From contig NZ_RFFJ01000026.1 of NCBI RefSeq assembly GCF_003696235.1, positions 1 through 44,008 on the forward strand: 44,008 nucleotides of DNA. The letters are read 5' to 3'. Below, piece after piece: positions 8,405-15,501 of this stretch. Position 1 is the stretch's first letter; each line of letters opens with the position of its first letter. This DNA is from Streptomyces triticirhizae. Its GTDB lineage: Bacteria; Actinomycetota; Actinomycetes; Streptomycetales; Streptomycetaceae. The position numbers and the translations under genes are program-made. The notes beneath the pieces are model-generated. The model saw nothing but the letters and a program-made list of their open reading frames with translations. It had not been told where the DNA came from and searched no databases.

Positions 8405-8535
8405 AGATGCTCGTGGTGGGGCCGCATCCCGTCAAGGGGGTGTCGACTGTGATCCATTTCTCAGGGGGTGCCGCCCTCGATTATGGCGGTTCTGTGGGTG
8501 AGTTGTCGCCCTTCTGTGGAGGCGCTCATGAGTGA

Positions 8536-8581
8536 GCGCCGGCGCGCGTCGTCCACGAGTGCGGACGGCGCGCGCCGGCGC
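8536..8581 (-). terminator. strong hairpin at the end of the gentisate operon
   Basis: Arms of 19 bp (8536-8554 and 8563-8581; GCGCCGGCGCGCG pairing with CGCGCGCCGGCGC) pair at 18 of 19 positions around an 8-base loop. It lies 24 bases beyond the stop of the maleylpyruvate isomerase gene. It has no T tract, which is usual for actinobacterial terminators, and could work for both strands. Confidence 0.75.
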
Positions 8582-8604
8582 GAGAAGGTCGCGAGATGGT
8601 GGTG

Positions 8605-9444
8605 TTACAGCCAGCGCGGAAGCGCCGGTGGTGCGTCGCCCGGGTGCGTCAGGCGCCGTGCGCCCCGGCCGGTGAGCCAGCGCACCAGATCCGCCTGGGC
8701 GCCCACGACCTCGGGGCCCGAGCCGTCGCCCACCACCAGCGGCTCGTTCCGGTCGGTCGGTACCAGGGTCAACGCGACCCGTTCGCCCCGCCGTCGCCAG
8801 CCGGCGAGCACATCGGCGGCCAGCCGGTCCAGCAGCTCCGGCGGCAGCTCGCCGAAGCCCACGCCGTTCGCCAGGTCCACGGCGTGCACCCAGACCTCCC
8901 TGGCCCGCATCCAGGCCGTCTCGCTGACCGGCACGGTGCGGCCCTGCGCGGTGACCACCTCGGCGCTCCAGGCGGCCGACGGCAGATCGCGCCAGGCCAC
9001 GTTGAGATGGACCTCGCTGTGCGCGAAGAGCGCGCGCAGCGCCCTCGGCGGCAGGCTCGCCCCGCGTTCGATCTCCCGCGCCCGCTGCTCGGGCGAGGCG
9101 TACATCGGGGTCTCGACGCCGGTCTCGGCCCAGGCGACCAGCCGGGTCAACGCCCGTGCGTTGTACCCGACATGGGCCACCAGCGCCGCCCGGCTCCAGC
9201 CGGGCAGCAAGCTCGGGCCGGCCAGCTCGGCGTCCTCCAGCCGCGTCAGCCGCCGGGCGAAGAACGCGGTGCCCAGCCGGGCCAGCGCCAGCTCCGCGTG
9301 CGGCGCCGCCGCCGCGTCCTCGCGCAGCCCGGCGCCCTGCCGGAGCCGCAACGCGGCCCTGGCCTCGGCGAGTTCACCGCCGGCACCGGTGCCAGCACCG
9401 CCGGCGGCGCCGTCGAGACGGGCCGCCGCCGTGTCGCCGCTCAT
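8605..9444 (-). CDS. maleylpyruvate isomerase family protein (mycothiol-dependent)
   Basis: A 279-residue member of the mycothiol-dependent maleylpyruvate isomerase family (MDMPI N- and C-terminal domains). It would convert maleylpyruvate, the ring-cleavage product of gentisate, to fumarylpyruvate. Residues matching the known zinc site are visible: the His in LVAHVGYN (about 90) and the Glu and His in EVWVHAVDL (about 182-187). The first 35 residues are Ala/Gly-rich and may be an extension. The ATG at 9444 overlaps the stop of the fumarylpyruvate hydrolase gene (ATGA). Position directly behind the hydrolase and the gentisate dioxygenase makes the pathway role likely, although many family members act on other substrates. 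Confidence 0.9.
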   Translation of the reverse strand: MSGDTAAARLDGAAGGAGTGAGGELAEARAALRLRQGAGLREDAAAAPHAELALARLGTAFFARRLTRLEDAELAGPSLLPGWSRAALVAHVGYNARALTRLVAWAETGVETPMYASPEQRAREIERGASLPPRALRALFAHSEVHLNVAWRDLPSAAWSAEVVTAQGRTVPVSETAWMRAREVWVHAVDLANGVGFGELPPELLDRLAADVLAGWRRRGERVALTLVPTDRNEPLVVGDGSGPEVVGAQADLVRWLTGRGARRLTHPGDAPPALPRWL

Positions 9445-10310
9445 GCCGTCGCGGCGCCGGCCGGCGCCGCGTCCCCGGCCCCGGCGGCCCCCGGGTCGGC
9501 CACCGTCACGTTGCGCAGCGTGCCCAGGCCCTCGACCGTGGTGGTCAACGTCTGACCCGGCGTCAGATAGCGCGCCGGCCTCCTCGCGTGCCCGACCCCG
9601 CCCGGGGTGCCGGTGGCGATCACGTCGCCCGGCCGCAGCGTCAACACGGTGGACAGATAGGCGATCAACTCGGCCGGCCCGAAGACCAGATCGTCCGTCG
9701 CCGCCCGCTGCACCTCCTCGCCGTCCACCGACGTCACCAGCGCGGCGCCCGGGCTGAACTCGTCGGGGGTGACCAGCTCGGGCCCGAACGGCGTGGTCGC
9801 CTCGAAGGACTTGCCCGGCAGCCACTGGAGCGTGCGGTACTGCCAGTCCCGCATGGTCACGTCGTTGAGCACCGCGTAGCCGGCGATCGCCGCCTCGGCC
9901 GTCGCCCAGTCGGCGCGCCGCACCGTCGCCCCGACGATCACGGCCAACTCGCCCTCCCAGTCCGCCTGTTCGGACTCGGGCGGCAGCAACACCGGGTCGT
10001 TCGGGCCCACCAGGGCCTCCGGGTACTTGGTGAACACCGTGGGCGCGGTCGGCAGTTCGCGGCCCATCTCCAGGATGTGGCTGCGGTAGTTCAGCCCCAC
10101 GCACAGGATCTTCCCGGGTCGGGGTATCACCGGCGCCAACTCCACCTCGGCGAGCGGCCGTCGCGGTCCCTCCGCAGTCCGCGCCCGCTCCAGGGCGCCG
10201 GCCGCCAGCAGCGCGCCCACGTCCTCGAAGTCCAGCTCCGTGACGGTCTCGCCCGTCACCCGCGCCGCCGAGGTGCCGCCCTCGGGCAGCCGGATCGTCG
10301 CCAGCCTCAT
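9441..10310 (-). CDS. fumarylpyruvate hydrolase (FAH family)
   Basis: A 289-residue fumarylacetoacetate hydrolase family enzyme. It would hydrolyse fumarylpyruvate to fumarate and pyruvate, the last step of the glutathione- or mycothiol-dependent gentisate route. Family signatures are visible: ILCVGLNYRSH, the metal-binding DWEGELAVI with its acidic residues, LNDVTMRDWQ, and the C-terminal GDVIATGTPGGVGHAR. It overlaps both neighbours by ATGA, so the three catabolic genes form a tight operon. The last 25 residues are Ala/Gly-rich and likely disordered. The FAH family also includes acylpyruvases; the operon context favours fumarylpyruvate. Confidence 0.92.
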   Translation of the reverse strand: MRLATIRLPEGGTSAARVTGETVTELDFEDVGALLAAGALERARTAEGPRRPLAEVELAPVIPRPGKILCVGLNYRSHILEMGRELPTAPTVFTKYPEALVGPNDPVLLPPESEQADWEGELAVIVGATVRRADWATAEAAIAGYAVLNDVTMRDWQYRTLQWLPGKSFEATTPFGPELVTPDEFSPGAALVTSVDGEEVQRAATDDLVFGPAELIAYLSTVLTLRPGDVIATGTPGGVGHARRPARYLTPGQTLTTTVEGLGTLRNVTVADPGAAGAGDAAPAGAATA

Positions 10311-11473
10311 CGTTCGTCTCCCTCGTTCCCCTGCGGGCCGCCAGGGCCCTCCGGGCCCTCGAGACCCTCAACATGCGTGCGCGCGAAGCCGAGTCGTTCC
10401 ATCACCGGCGCGTCGGAGAAGCGGAACAGGTCCAGGGGCGTGCCGCCCTCGGCGCCCACCCACCACGGCACCCAGGAGGGCACCACGAACAGGTCGCCCT
10501 TCTCGACGGTGTGTTCGACGCCGTCCAGCACGACCAGGCCGCGTCCATCGAAGACCTGGAAGACGCTGGAGCCCACCTCCCTGCGGGTGGCGGTCCGCGC
10601 GCCGGGGCGCAGCCGGTGGAACTCGGCCCTGATGGTGGGCATCACGTCGCCGCCCGTGGTCGGGTTGACGTAGCGGACCGCCGCGTGCCCCTGTTCGACG
10701 GTCGCCGGCTGCCCCTCCTCCTCCAACAGCAGCTGCTCGGTCAGCGCCCGGTCGGTGTGCTCCCAGCGGTAGGCCGCGATGGGGGAGGAGACGGTGTCGG
10801 CGAGCCCGGTCAGCGGGCGCAGCCCCGGGTGGCACCAGAGGCGTTCGCCGCGCGAGTAGTTGGGCGTGGCGTAGTCGGTGACCCGGTCGGAGCCGAACTC
10901 GAAGAAGCCGACGTCGGTGTGGTGCGAGAACGGGATGTCCAACCCGTCGAGCCAGGCCATCGGCCGGTCGGTCTCGTTGTGGTGGCCGTGGAAGTGCCAG
11001 CCGGGGGTGAGCAGGAAGTCGCCCCGGCTCATCCGCACCGGGTCGCCGTTGACCACCGTCCACACGCCCTCGCCCTCCACCACGAAGCGGAAGGCGTTCT
11101 GCGAATGCCGGTGCTCGGGGGCGGTCTCCCTCGGGCCCAGGTACTGGATCGCCGCCCAGAGCGTCGGGGTGGCGTAGGCGTGCCCGGCCAGCCCGGGGTT
11201 GGCCAGCGCGATGGCCCGCCGCTCCCCGCCCCGGCCCACCGGGACCAGCTCGCCGGCCCGGGCGGCCAGCGGGTGGAGCGTGGACCAGCGCCACACGTGG
11301 GGCCTGGCCCGGGGCGCCGGGCTCATCGGCATCAGGTCGCCGAGCTGGGTCCACAGCGGGATCAGGTGCTCGGCCTCGAAGTCCTCGTGGAGTCGCCGCA
11401 GTTCGGGCGAGTCCTCGCCGGTCATGGTGTTGGCGACCGAAGCGTGGTCGGTGGGTCGCTCCTCCACGGTCAT
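10307..11473 (-). CDS. gentisate 1,2-dioxygenase (bicupin)
   Basis: A 388-residue double-cupin Fe(II) ring-cleavage dioxygenase that opens gentisate (2,5-dihydroxybenzoate) to maleylpyruvate. The N-terminal cupin carries the metal ligands in PEHRHSQNAF (about 118-124) and the downstream WHFHGHHNE (about 160-168). A second cupin follows (VFDGRGLVVLDG and EKGDLFVVPSW). The protein also has the LWAAIQYLGPRE segment typical of gentisate dioxygenases. An AAGGAG ribosome site lies 5 bases before the ATG at 11473. It is the promoter-proximal gene of the minus-strand gentisate operon and is divergent from the flavin monooxygenase gene. The last 15 residues are Gly/Glu/Pro-rich. Confidence 0.95.
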   Translation of the reverse strand: MTVEERPTDHASVANTMTGEDSPELRRLHEDFEAEHLIPLWTQLGDLMPMSPAPRARPHVWRWSTLHPLAARAGELVPVGRGGERRAIALANPGLAGHAYATPTLWAAIQYLGPRETAPEHRHSQNAFRFVVEGEGVWTVVNGDPVRMSRGDFLLTPGWHFHGHHNETDRPMAWLDGLDIPFSHHTDVGFFEFGSDRVTDYATPNYSRGERLWCHPGLRPLTGLADTVSSPIAAYRWEHTDRALTEQLLLEEEGQPATVEQGHAAVRYVNPTTGGDVMPTIRAEFHRLRPGARTATRREVGSSVFQVFDGRGLVVLDGVEHTVEKGDLFVVPSWVPWWVGAEGGTPLDLFRFSDAPVMERLGFARTHVEGLEGPEGPGGPQGNEGDER

Positions 11474-11634
11474 GAGCCGCTCCTTGTCTGCGCGCGCGTC
11501 TCGCGTCTCGCGCCTTCGGCGTCGCGACGCCGCCGCCCCGTGGCGTCGGCGCCCTGCGGGCCGCCCGCCGGTCGGCCCGTTCCGCCCGCCACGCTAGGAG
11601 CGGCACCGGCGCGGCCGAGGCGGAGCCGTCCCGG

Positions 11635-11737
11635 ATTCTGTTATGGCGAACCGTGGAGGGCCACGGGCGCGCAGGGAGGGTTCAACGAGGTCGTGATCAG
11701 GTCGTCTCTTGTCGGGACGCGTCCCGTATAGCAGAAT
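11635..11737. promoter_or_regulatory. divergent control region of the gentisate genes with widely spaced inverted repeat
   Basis: The 382-base gap 11474-11855 separates the divergent dioxygenase and monooxygenase genes. Two copies of one decamer face each other: ATTCTGTTAT (11635-11644) and ATAGCAGAAT (11728-11737), the complement of ATTCTGCTAT. Nine of ten bases match and they are 93 bp apart. These could be half-sites or two separate sites for the IclR-type regulator encoded at 13066, whose family commonly acts on divergent catabolic promoters. I cannot place the promoters with confidence. The remainder of the gap is GC-rich with no gene. Confidence 0.4.
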
Positions 11738-11855
11738 CGCCGAACGGAAGCCGCCCACCCCGCCGGGCGGAGTTCCTAGGGTGCGAGGCCGTAGGCAGGC
11801 CCGTCAGCGGCCGAGGAGACGGCCGTCGGGGCGGCCGGAAGGAAGGGCACGGCAC

Positions 11856-13094
11856 ATGAACGTTCTCGTCGTCGGCGCGGGGATCGGCGGGCTCACCCTC
11901 GCCCTGGAGCTGCACCAGGCCGGAATCCCCTGCCGGGTGCTGGAGGCCGTGCCCCGGCTCGCGCCCATCGGCGCCGGGGTGAACCTGCTGCCGCACGCCG
12001 TCCGGGTGCTGGACCGCCTCGGGGTGGCCGACCGGCTCGCCGCCGTCGGCGTGGAGACCGCCGAGTCCGTGTTCTTCAACCGCTTCGGCCAGCTCTGCTA
12101 CCGCGAGCCGCTGGGCCGCCGCGCCGGCTACGACCACCCGCAGCTGTCCCTGCACCGGGGCGACGTCCAACGCGGCCTGCTCGCCGCCGTCCAGGAGCGG
12201 CTCGGCCCCGACGCGGTCCAACTCGGCCGCCGCGTCGTCTCGTTCGCCGACGACGGCGAACGGGTCACCGTCACCGTCGAGGACGCCGCGACGGGCGCGC
12301 GCGGCACCGATTCCGCCACCGTGGTCATCGCCTGCGACGGCATCCACTCAGCCGTCCGCGCCCAGCTCTACCCCGAGGAGGGCGAGCCCAGGTACTCCGG
12401 GGTCACCATGTGGCGCGGCGTGACGCCCTGGCGCCCGTTCCTCAGCGGCGCCAGCATGGTCCGCGCCGGCTGGCTCGCCTCCGGGAAGATGGTGATCTAC
12501 CCGGTGCGCAACGACGTCAACGAGGCCGGCGAGCAGCTCGTCAACTGGGTCGCCGAGGTGGAACGTCCCCGCGACACCACCCGGGACTGGACCCGCGCCG
12601 GCCGGTTGGACGACTTTCTGGACGTCTTCGCCGACTGGCACTTCGACTGGCTGGACGTTCCGGCGCTGATCCGGGGCGCCGAGTCCGTGCTGGAGTACCC
12701 CATGGTCGACCAGGACCCGCTGCCCCGCTGGACCTTCGGCGGGGTCACCCTGCTCGGCGACGCCGCGCACCCCATGGTGCCGCGCGGCTCCAACGGCGCC
12801 GGGCAGGCCATCCTCGACGCCCACGCGCTGCGCGCCGCCCTGGCCGGAACGCCGGGCGACCCGCGCCGGGCGCTGCTCGCCTACGAGGCCGAACGCCTCC
12901 CGGCCACCACCCGGGTCGTGATGACCAACCGCGTCCAACCGCCGGACACCATCCTCAAGGAGGTCCACGACCGCACCGGGGACCGCCCCTTCGAGCGGAT
13001 CGAGGACGTCATCAGCCGGGAGGAGATGGCCGCGATCTCCGACCACTACAAGAGAGTCGCCGCATATGACAAGGATCTCGTCAACCGCCAGTGA
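11856..13094 (+). CDS. FAD-dependent class A monooxygenase, PhzS-like, of the gentisate cluster
   Basis: A 412-residue flavoprotein hydroxylase. It shows the FAD-binding GAGIGGL (residues 7-13), the DG motif in ACDGIHSAVR (about 158-167), and the GD motif LLGDAAHPMVPRGSNGAG (about 298-315). The start ATG at 11856 follows a GGAAGG ribosome site; a longer version would begin upstream in non-coding sequence. Position opposite the gentisate dioxygenase suggests it makes gentisate, for example from 3-hydroxybenzoate or salicylate. However, the MVPRGSNGAGQAI stretch and the C-terminal ISREEMAAISDHYKRVAAY tail are, to my knowledge, typical of the PhzS-like flavin oxidoreductases rather than of characterised 3-hydroxybenzoate 6-hydroxylases. 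The aromatic substrate is therefore open. Its stop overlaps the IclR gene. Confidence 0.88.
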   Translation: MNVLVVGAGIGGLTLALELHQAGIPCRVLEAVPRLAPIGAGVNLLPHAVRVLDRLGVADRLAAVGVETAESVFFNRFGQLCYREPLGRRAGYDHPQLSLHRGDVQRGLLAAVQERLGPDAVQLGRRVVSFADDGERVTVTVEDAATGARGTDSATVVIACDGIHSAVRAQLYPEEGEPRYSGVTMWRGVTPWRPFLSGASMVRAGWLASGKMVIYPVRNDVNEAGEQLVNWVAEVERPRDTTRDWTRAGRLDDFLDVFADWHFDWLDVPALIRGAESVLEYPMVDQDPLPRWTFGGVTLLGDAAHPMVPRGSNGAGQAILDAHALRAALAGTPGDPRRALLAYEAERLPATTRVVMTNRVQPPDTILKEVHDRTGDRPFERIEDVISREEMAAISDHYKRVAAYDKDLVNRQ

Positions 13095-13968
13095 CGCCGC
13101 CCCCGCCGCCCCCGCCGGCTCCGTCACGTCCGCGGGCCGCCCGTCCGTCAGGGAGCGGGAGACCGCGACCCGGGGCGCGGCGGCCGGCTGGTCCGCCACG
13201 CCCCCGCCCTACAGCCTCGCCTCGGTTGACAACGCGCTGCGGCTGATCCACGCGCTGGACGAGCGCGGCGAGCTACGGGTCTGTGAGGCGGCCGAACTAC
13301 TCGGCGTGGCCCGTTCCACCGCGCACCGCCTGCTGTCGACGCTCTGCTTCCGGGGCTTCGCGACCCAGCGCGGCGACAGCCCCGTCTACCGTCCGGGCCC
13401 CGCCCTGGTGGACGCCGGGCTGCGCGCCCTGTCCCGCCTCGACCTGCGGCAGATCGCGCGGCCCCAACTCCGCGCGCTGGCCGACGAGACCGGGGAGACC
13501 GTGCACCTGGTGGTGCTGGAGGGCAACGGCGCGCGCTTCGTGGACGGCGTCGAGTCCACCCAGCCGCTGCGCGTCGGGCTGCGGGTCGGCATGGTGCTGC
13601 CGGCGCACGCCACCGCCGCCGGCAAGGCGATCCTCGCGGCGCTGCCGCCGGAGCGGGTCACCGACCTCTACCCGCGCGGCGTGCAGACCCTCACCGACCG
13701 CACCCTGGCCAGCCTCGCGGAGATCCAACGCCACCTGGCGACCGTGGCCCAGGCCGGGCACGCCACCAACCACGGCGAGAGCGCCGACGACGTGGCGGCC
13801 GTGGGCGTGGTCATCCGCGACCAGGCGCGCCACCCGGTGGGCGCTGTCGCGCTGGCGGCGCCGGCGGAACGGCTGCTGCCGCCCCGGATTCCGCTGATCG
13901 CGCAGCGGATGCACCGCGCGGCCGGCATCATCAGCGGGCACCTCCTGCCGGGGGCCACGGCCGGCTGA
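13066..13968 (+). CDS. IclR-family transcriptional regulator of the gentisate cluster
   Basis: A 300-residue IclR protein. A 45-residue disordered N-terminus precedes the winged HTH (YSLASVDNALRLIHAL, then LLGVARSTAHRLLSTL, about 70-105). The C-terminal effector domain includes VHLVVLEGNGARFVDGVEST and LPAHATAAGKAILA. The ATG at 13066 lies 29 bases inside the end of the monooxygenase gene, so the two are cotranscribed. A shorter start, nearer the HTH, is possible. It most likely controls the divergent gentisate promoters in response to an aromatic acid; IclR proteins may activate or repress. Confidence 0.9.
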   Translation: MTRISSTASDAAPAAPAGSVTSAGRPSVRERETATRGAAAGWSATPPPYSLASVDNALRLIHALDERGELRVCEAAELLGVARSTAHRLLSTLCFRGFATQRGDSPVYRPGPALVDAGLRALSRLDLRQIARPQLRALADETGETVHLVVLEGNGARFVDGVESTQPLRVGLRVGMVLPAHATAAGKAILAALPPERVTDLYPRGVQTLTDRTLASLAEIQRHLATVAQAGHATNHGESADDVAAVGVVIRDQARHPVGAVALAAPAERLLPPRIPLIAQRMHRAAGIISGHLLPGATAG

Positions 13969-14024
13969 GCGCGGGCGGCCGAGCCTGGCCGGCCGAGCGT
14001 GGGCCCGCGCGGGCGCCCGCGCTC
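13967..14024 (+). terminator. hairpin after the IclR gene
   Basis: Perfect 11-bp arms GAGCGCGGGCG (starting in the stop codon at 13967) and CGCCCGCGCTC (14014-14024) enclose a 36-base GC-rich loop. It separates the gentisate genes from the next promoter at 14051. GC-rich sequence makes chance hairpins common, so the functional call is moderate. Confidence 0.5.
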
Positions 14025-14050
14025 CGCGTTCCGCACGCCCCGGGCTCGGC

Positions 14051-14074
14051 TTGACCTGAAGCGGACTTGAGGTT
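14051..14074 (+). promoter_or_regulatory. MerR-type operator overlapping a -35 element
   Basis: TTGACC (14051-14056) is a good -35 element and is embedded in the near-perfect inverted repeat ACCTGAAG-CGGA-CTTGAGGT (14054-14073, 7 of 8 pairs). This arrangement, a repeat occupying the long spacer just behind the -35, is the hallmark of MerR-family promoters. It lies about 60 bases upstream of the SgcJ-like gene. No MerR gene is present in the window. Confidence 0.65.
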
Positions 14075-14130
14075 GTCTGCTGGGGCGCGACGGGAACGAC
14101 CCGCCACCGCCACGCCCGAGGAGCACCGCC

Positions 14131-14583
14131 ATGAACGCCACGCCCGCCGCCGTCCCCACGCCCGAGGACGAGGCCGCCATCCGGCAGCTGGTCGCCGACG
14201 CCTCCGCCCACCAGAGCGATGTCGAGCGCTTCCTCGCGCTGCACACGGCCGACGCGACCGTGGTCAACTTCGGCGGCCGCCGGGTCGCCGGCCGGGACGC
14301 GCTGGAGGCGGCGATGCGCGCGGCGTTGGCCTCGCCGCTCGCCGACGTGACCACCACGGTGGAGATCGAGGCGGTCCGGCTGATCCGGCCCGATGTGGCG
14401 ATCGTCGCCTCGATCAAGAACGTCTACGACGGGCGCGGCCCCGGCGCGGAGGGCGAGGAGGCCGCCCCCCTGCCGGCCAGCTCAGGCCGGCTGACCTATG
14501 TGCTGGTCAGGGAGGACAACGGGGGCCGGGCCGGCGGCGGTTGGCGGATCACCTCGGCCCAGACCACGCCCATCCCGAGCTGA
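14131..14583 (+). CDS. SgcJ/EcaC family (SnoaL-like/DUF4440) protein
   Basis: A 150-residue single-domain protein of the NTF2-like cone fold. The pattern is characteristic: an N-terminal helix with EDEAAIRQLVADAS, then FLALHTADATVVNFGGRRVAGRDALEAAM, strands with TVEIEAVRLIRPDVAIV, and a C-terminal GGWRITSAQTTPI. Family members named SgcJ/EcaC occur in antibiotic clusters, but most are chromosomal orphans of unknown function, possibly binding a small hydrophobic ligand. It stands alone downstream of a MerR-type operator, suggesting induction by a drug or other small ligand. The catalytic role is unknown. Confidence 0.85.
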   Translation: MNATPAAVPTPEDEAAIRQLVADASAHQSDVERFLALHTADATVVNFGGRRVAGRDALEAAMRAALASPLADVTTTVEIEAVRLIRPDVAIVASIKNVYDGRGPGAEGEEAAPLPASSGRLTYVLVREDNGGRAGGGWRITSAQTTPIPS

Positions 14584-14675
14584 CCCCGGCGCCCCCCGAC
14601 GGGAGCCCGAAGCCTGGTCCCGCCCGCCGAAAACCGTTGGGCGGCGCGGGGCCCGGCGCCGTATCGTTCCCGCCC

Positions 14676-15467
14676 ATGATCTCGACCGCCGACCCCGCCG
14701 CCCAACTCCCCGCGCTGCGCGCCTTCCTGGCCGCCTTCGCCCGCCGCCAGGCGCCCCGCGTGGACGAACTGCCCTGCGGCTTCGCGGTGGTGAACGAGGA
14801 GCTGCCGCACTCCCGCGCCGACAACCAGCTCTTCGTGGACCGCGCGGTCGTCGACCCCACGGCCCTGCCCGCGCTCGTCGACCGGGCCCTGGCCGGTCTC
14901 GCGCACCGGCTGGTCACCGTGCTGGACGACGAGACCGGCCAGGCCCTGGCCGCGCCCCTGACCGAGGCCGGCTACGACCACACCGTCCAACTGCTGATGG
15001 TCCATCAGGGACCGGTTCCGCAGGCCGAGTCGGGGCGGCCGCGCGCCGAGGTGGTCGATCTGGACGCGCTGCGCGCGCCCCTGACCCGCCGCTGGCGCGG
15101 CTTCCTGCCGGGCGCGGACGAGGAGACGCTCCGGCAGCTGGTCGAACGCCGCGCGGTCCGCCATCGGGGCGCCCCCGTCGTGCGGTTCGTCGGCTCCCGC
15201 GCCTCCGGCGGCGAGGTCGCCTCGTGGGCCGACCTCTATCTCGACCCGGCCGCCGGGCTCGCCCAGATCGAGGACGTGCTCACCGCCGAGGAACACCTGC
15301 GCGGGGGCCACGGCAACGCCGTGCTGGGCGAGGCGCTGCGCCTGGCCGACGCCGAAGGCTGCGCCACCCGGTTCCTGATCGCGGAGGCCGACGACTGGCC
15401 GCGCCACTGGTACCGCAGGCTGGGCTTCGTCCCCGTCGGCCGCGTCCACTGCTTCGAACGCGGCTGA
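14676..15467 (+). CDS. GNAT family N-acetyltransferase
   Basis: A 263-residue protein whose C-terminal half shows the GNAT acetyl-CoA fold: ASWADLYLDPAAGLAQIEDVLT, then EEHLRGGHGNAVLGEAL at the CoA-binding position, and a final DDWPRHWYRRLGFVPVGRVHCF of the usual YxxxGF type. The N-terminal half may be a degenerate second GNAT domain. The ATG at 14676 has no clear ribosome site. GTATCGTT sits about 15 bases upstream, so a leaderless transcript is possible. The acceptor substrate is unknown. Confidence 0.85.
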   Translation: MISTADPAAQLPALRAFLAAFARRQAPRVDELPCGFAVVNEELPHSRADNQLFVDRAVVDPTALPALVDRALAGLAHRLVTVLDDETGQALAAPLTEAGYDHTVQLLMVHQGPVPQAESGRPRAEVVDLDALRAPLTRRWRGFLPGADEETLRQLVERRAVRHRGAPVVRFVGSRASGGEVASWADLYLDPAAGLAQIEDVLTAEEHLRGGHGNAVLGEALRLADAEGCATRFLIAEADDWPRHWYRRLGFVPVGRVHCFERG

Positions 15468-15501
15468 CGGGGACCCGCTGGCCCAAGCGCGGCCCGCCGG
15501 C

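Noticed and set aside
14067..14675. An upstream extension of the GNAT gene at 14676
   Set aside because: It runs through the SgcJ-like gene in another frame and has no conserved sequence.
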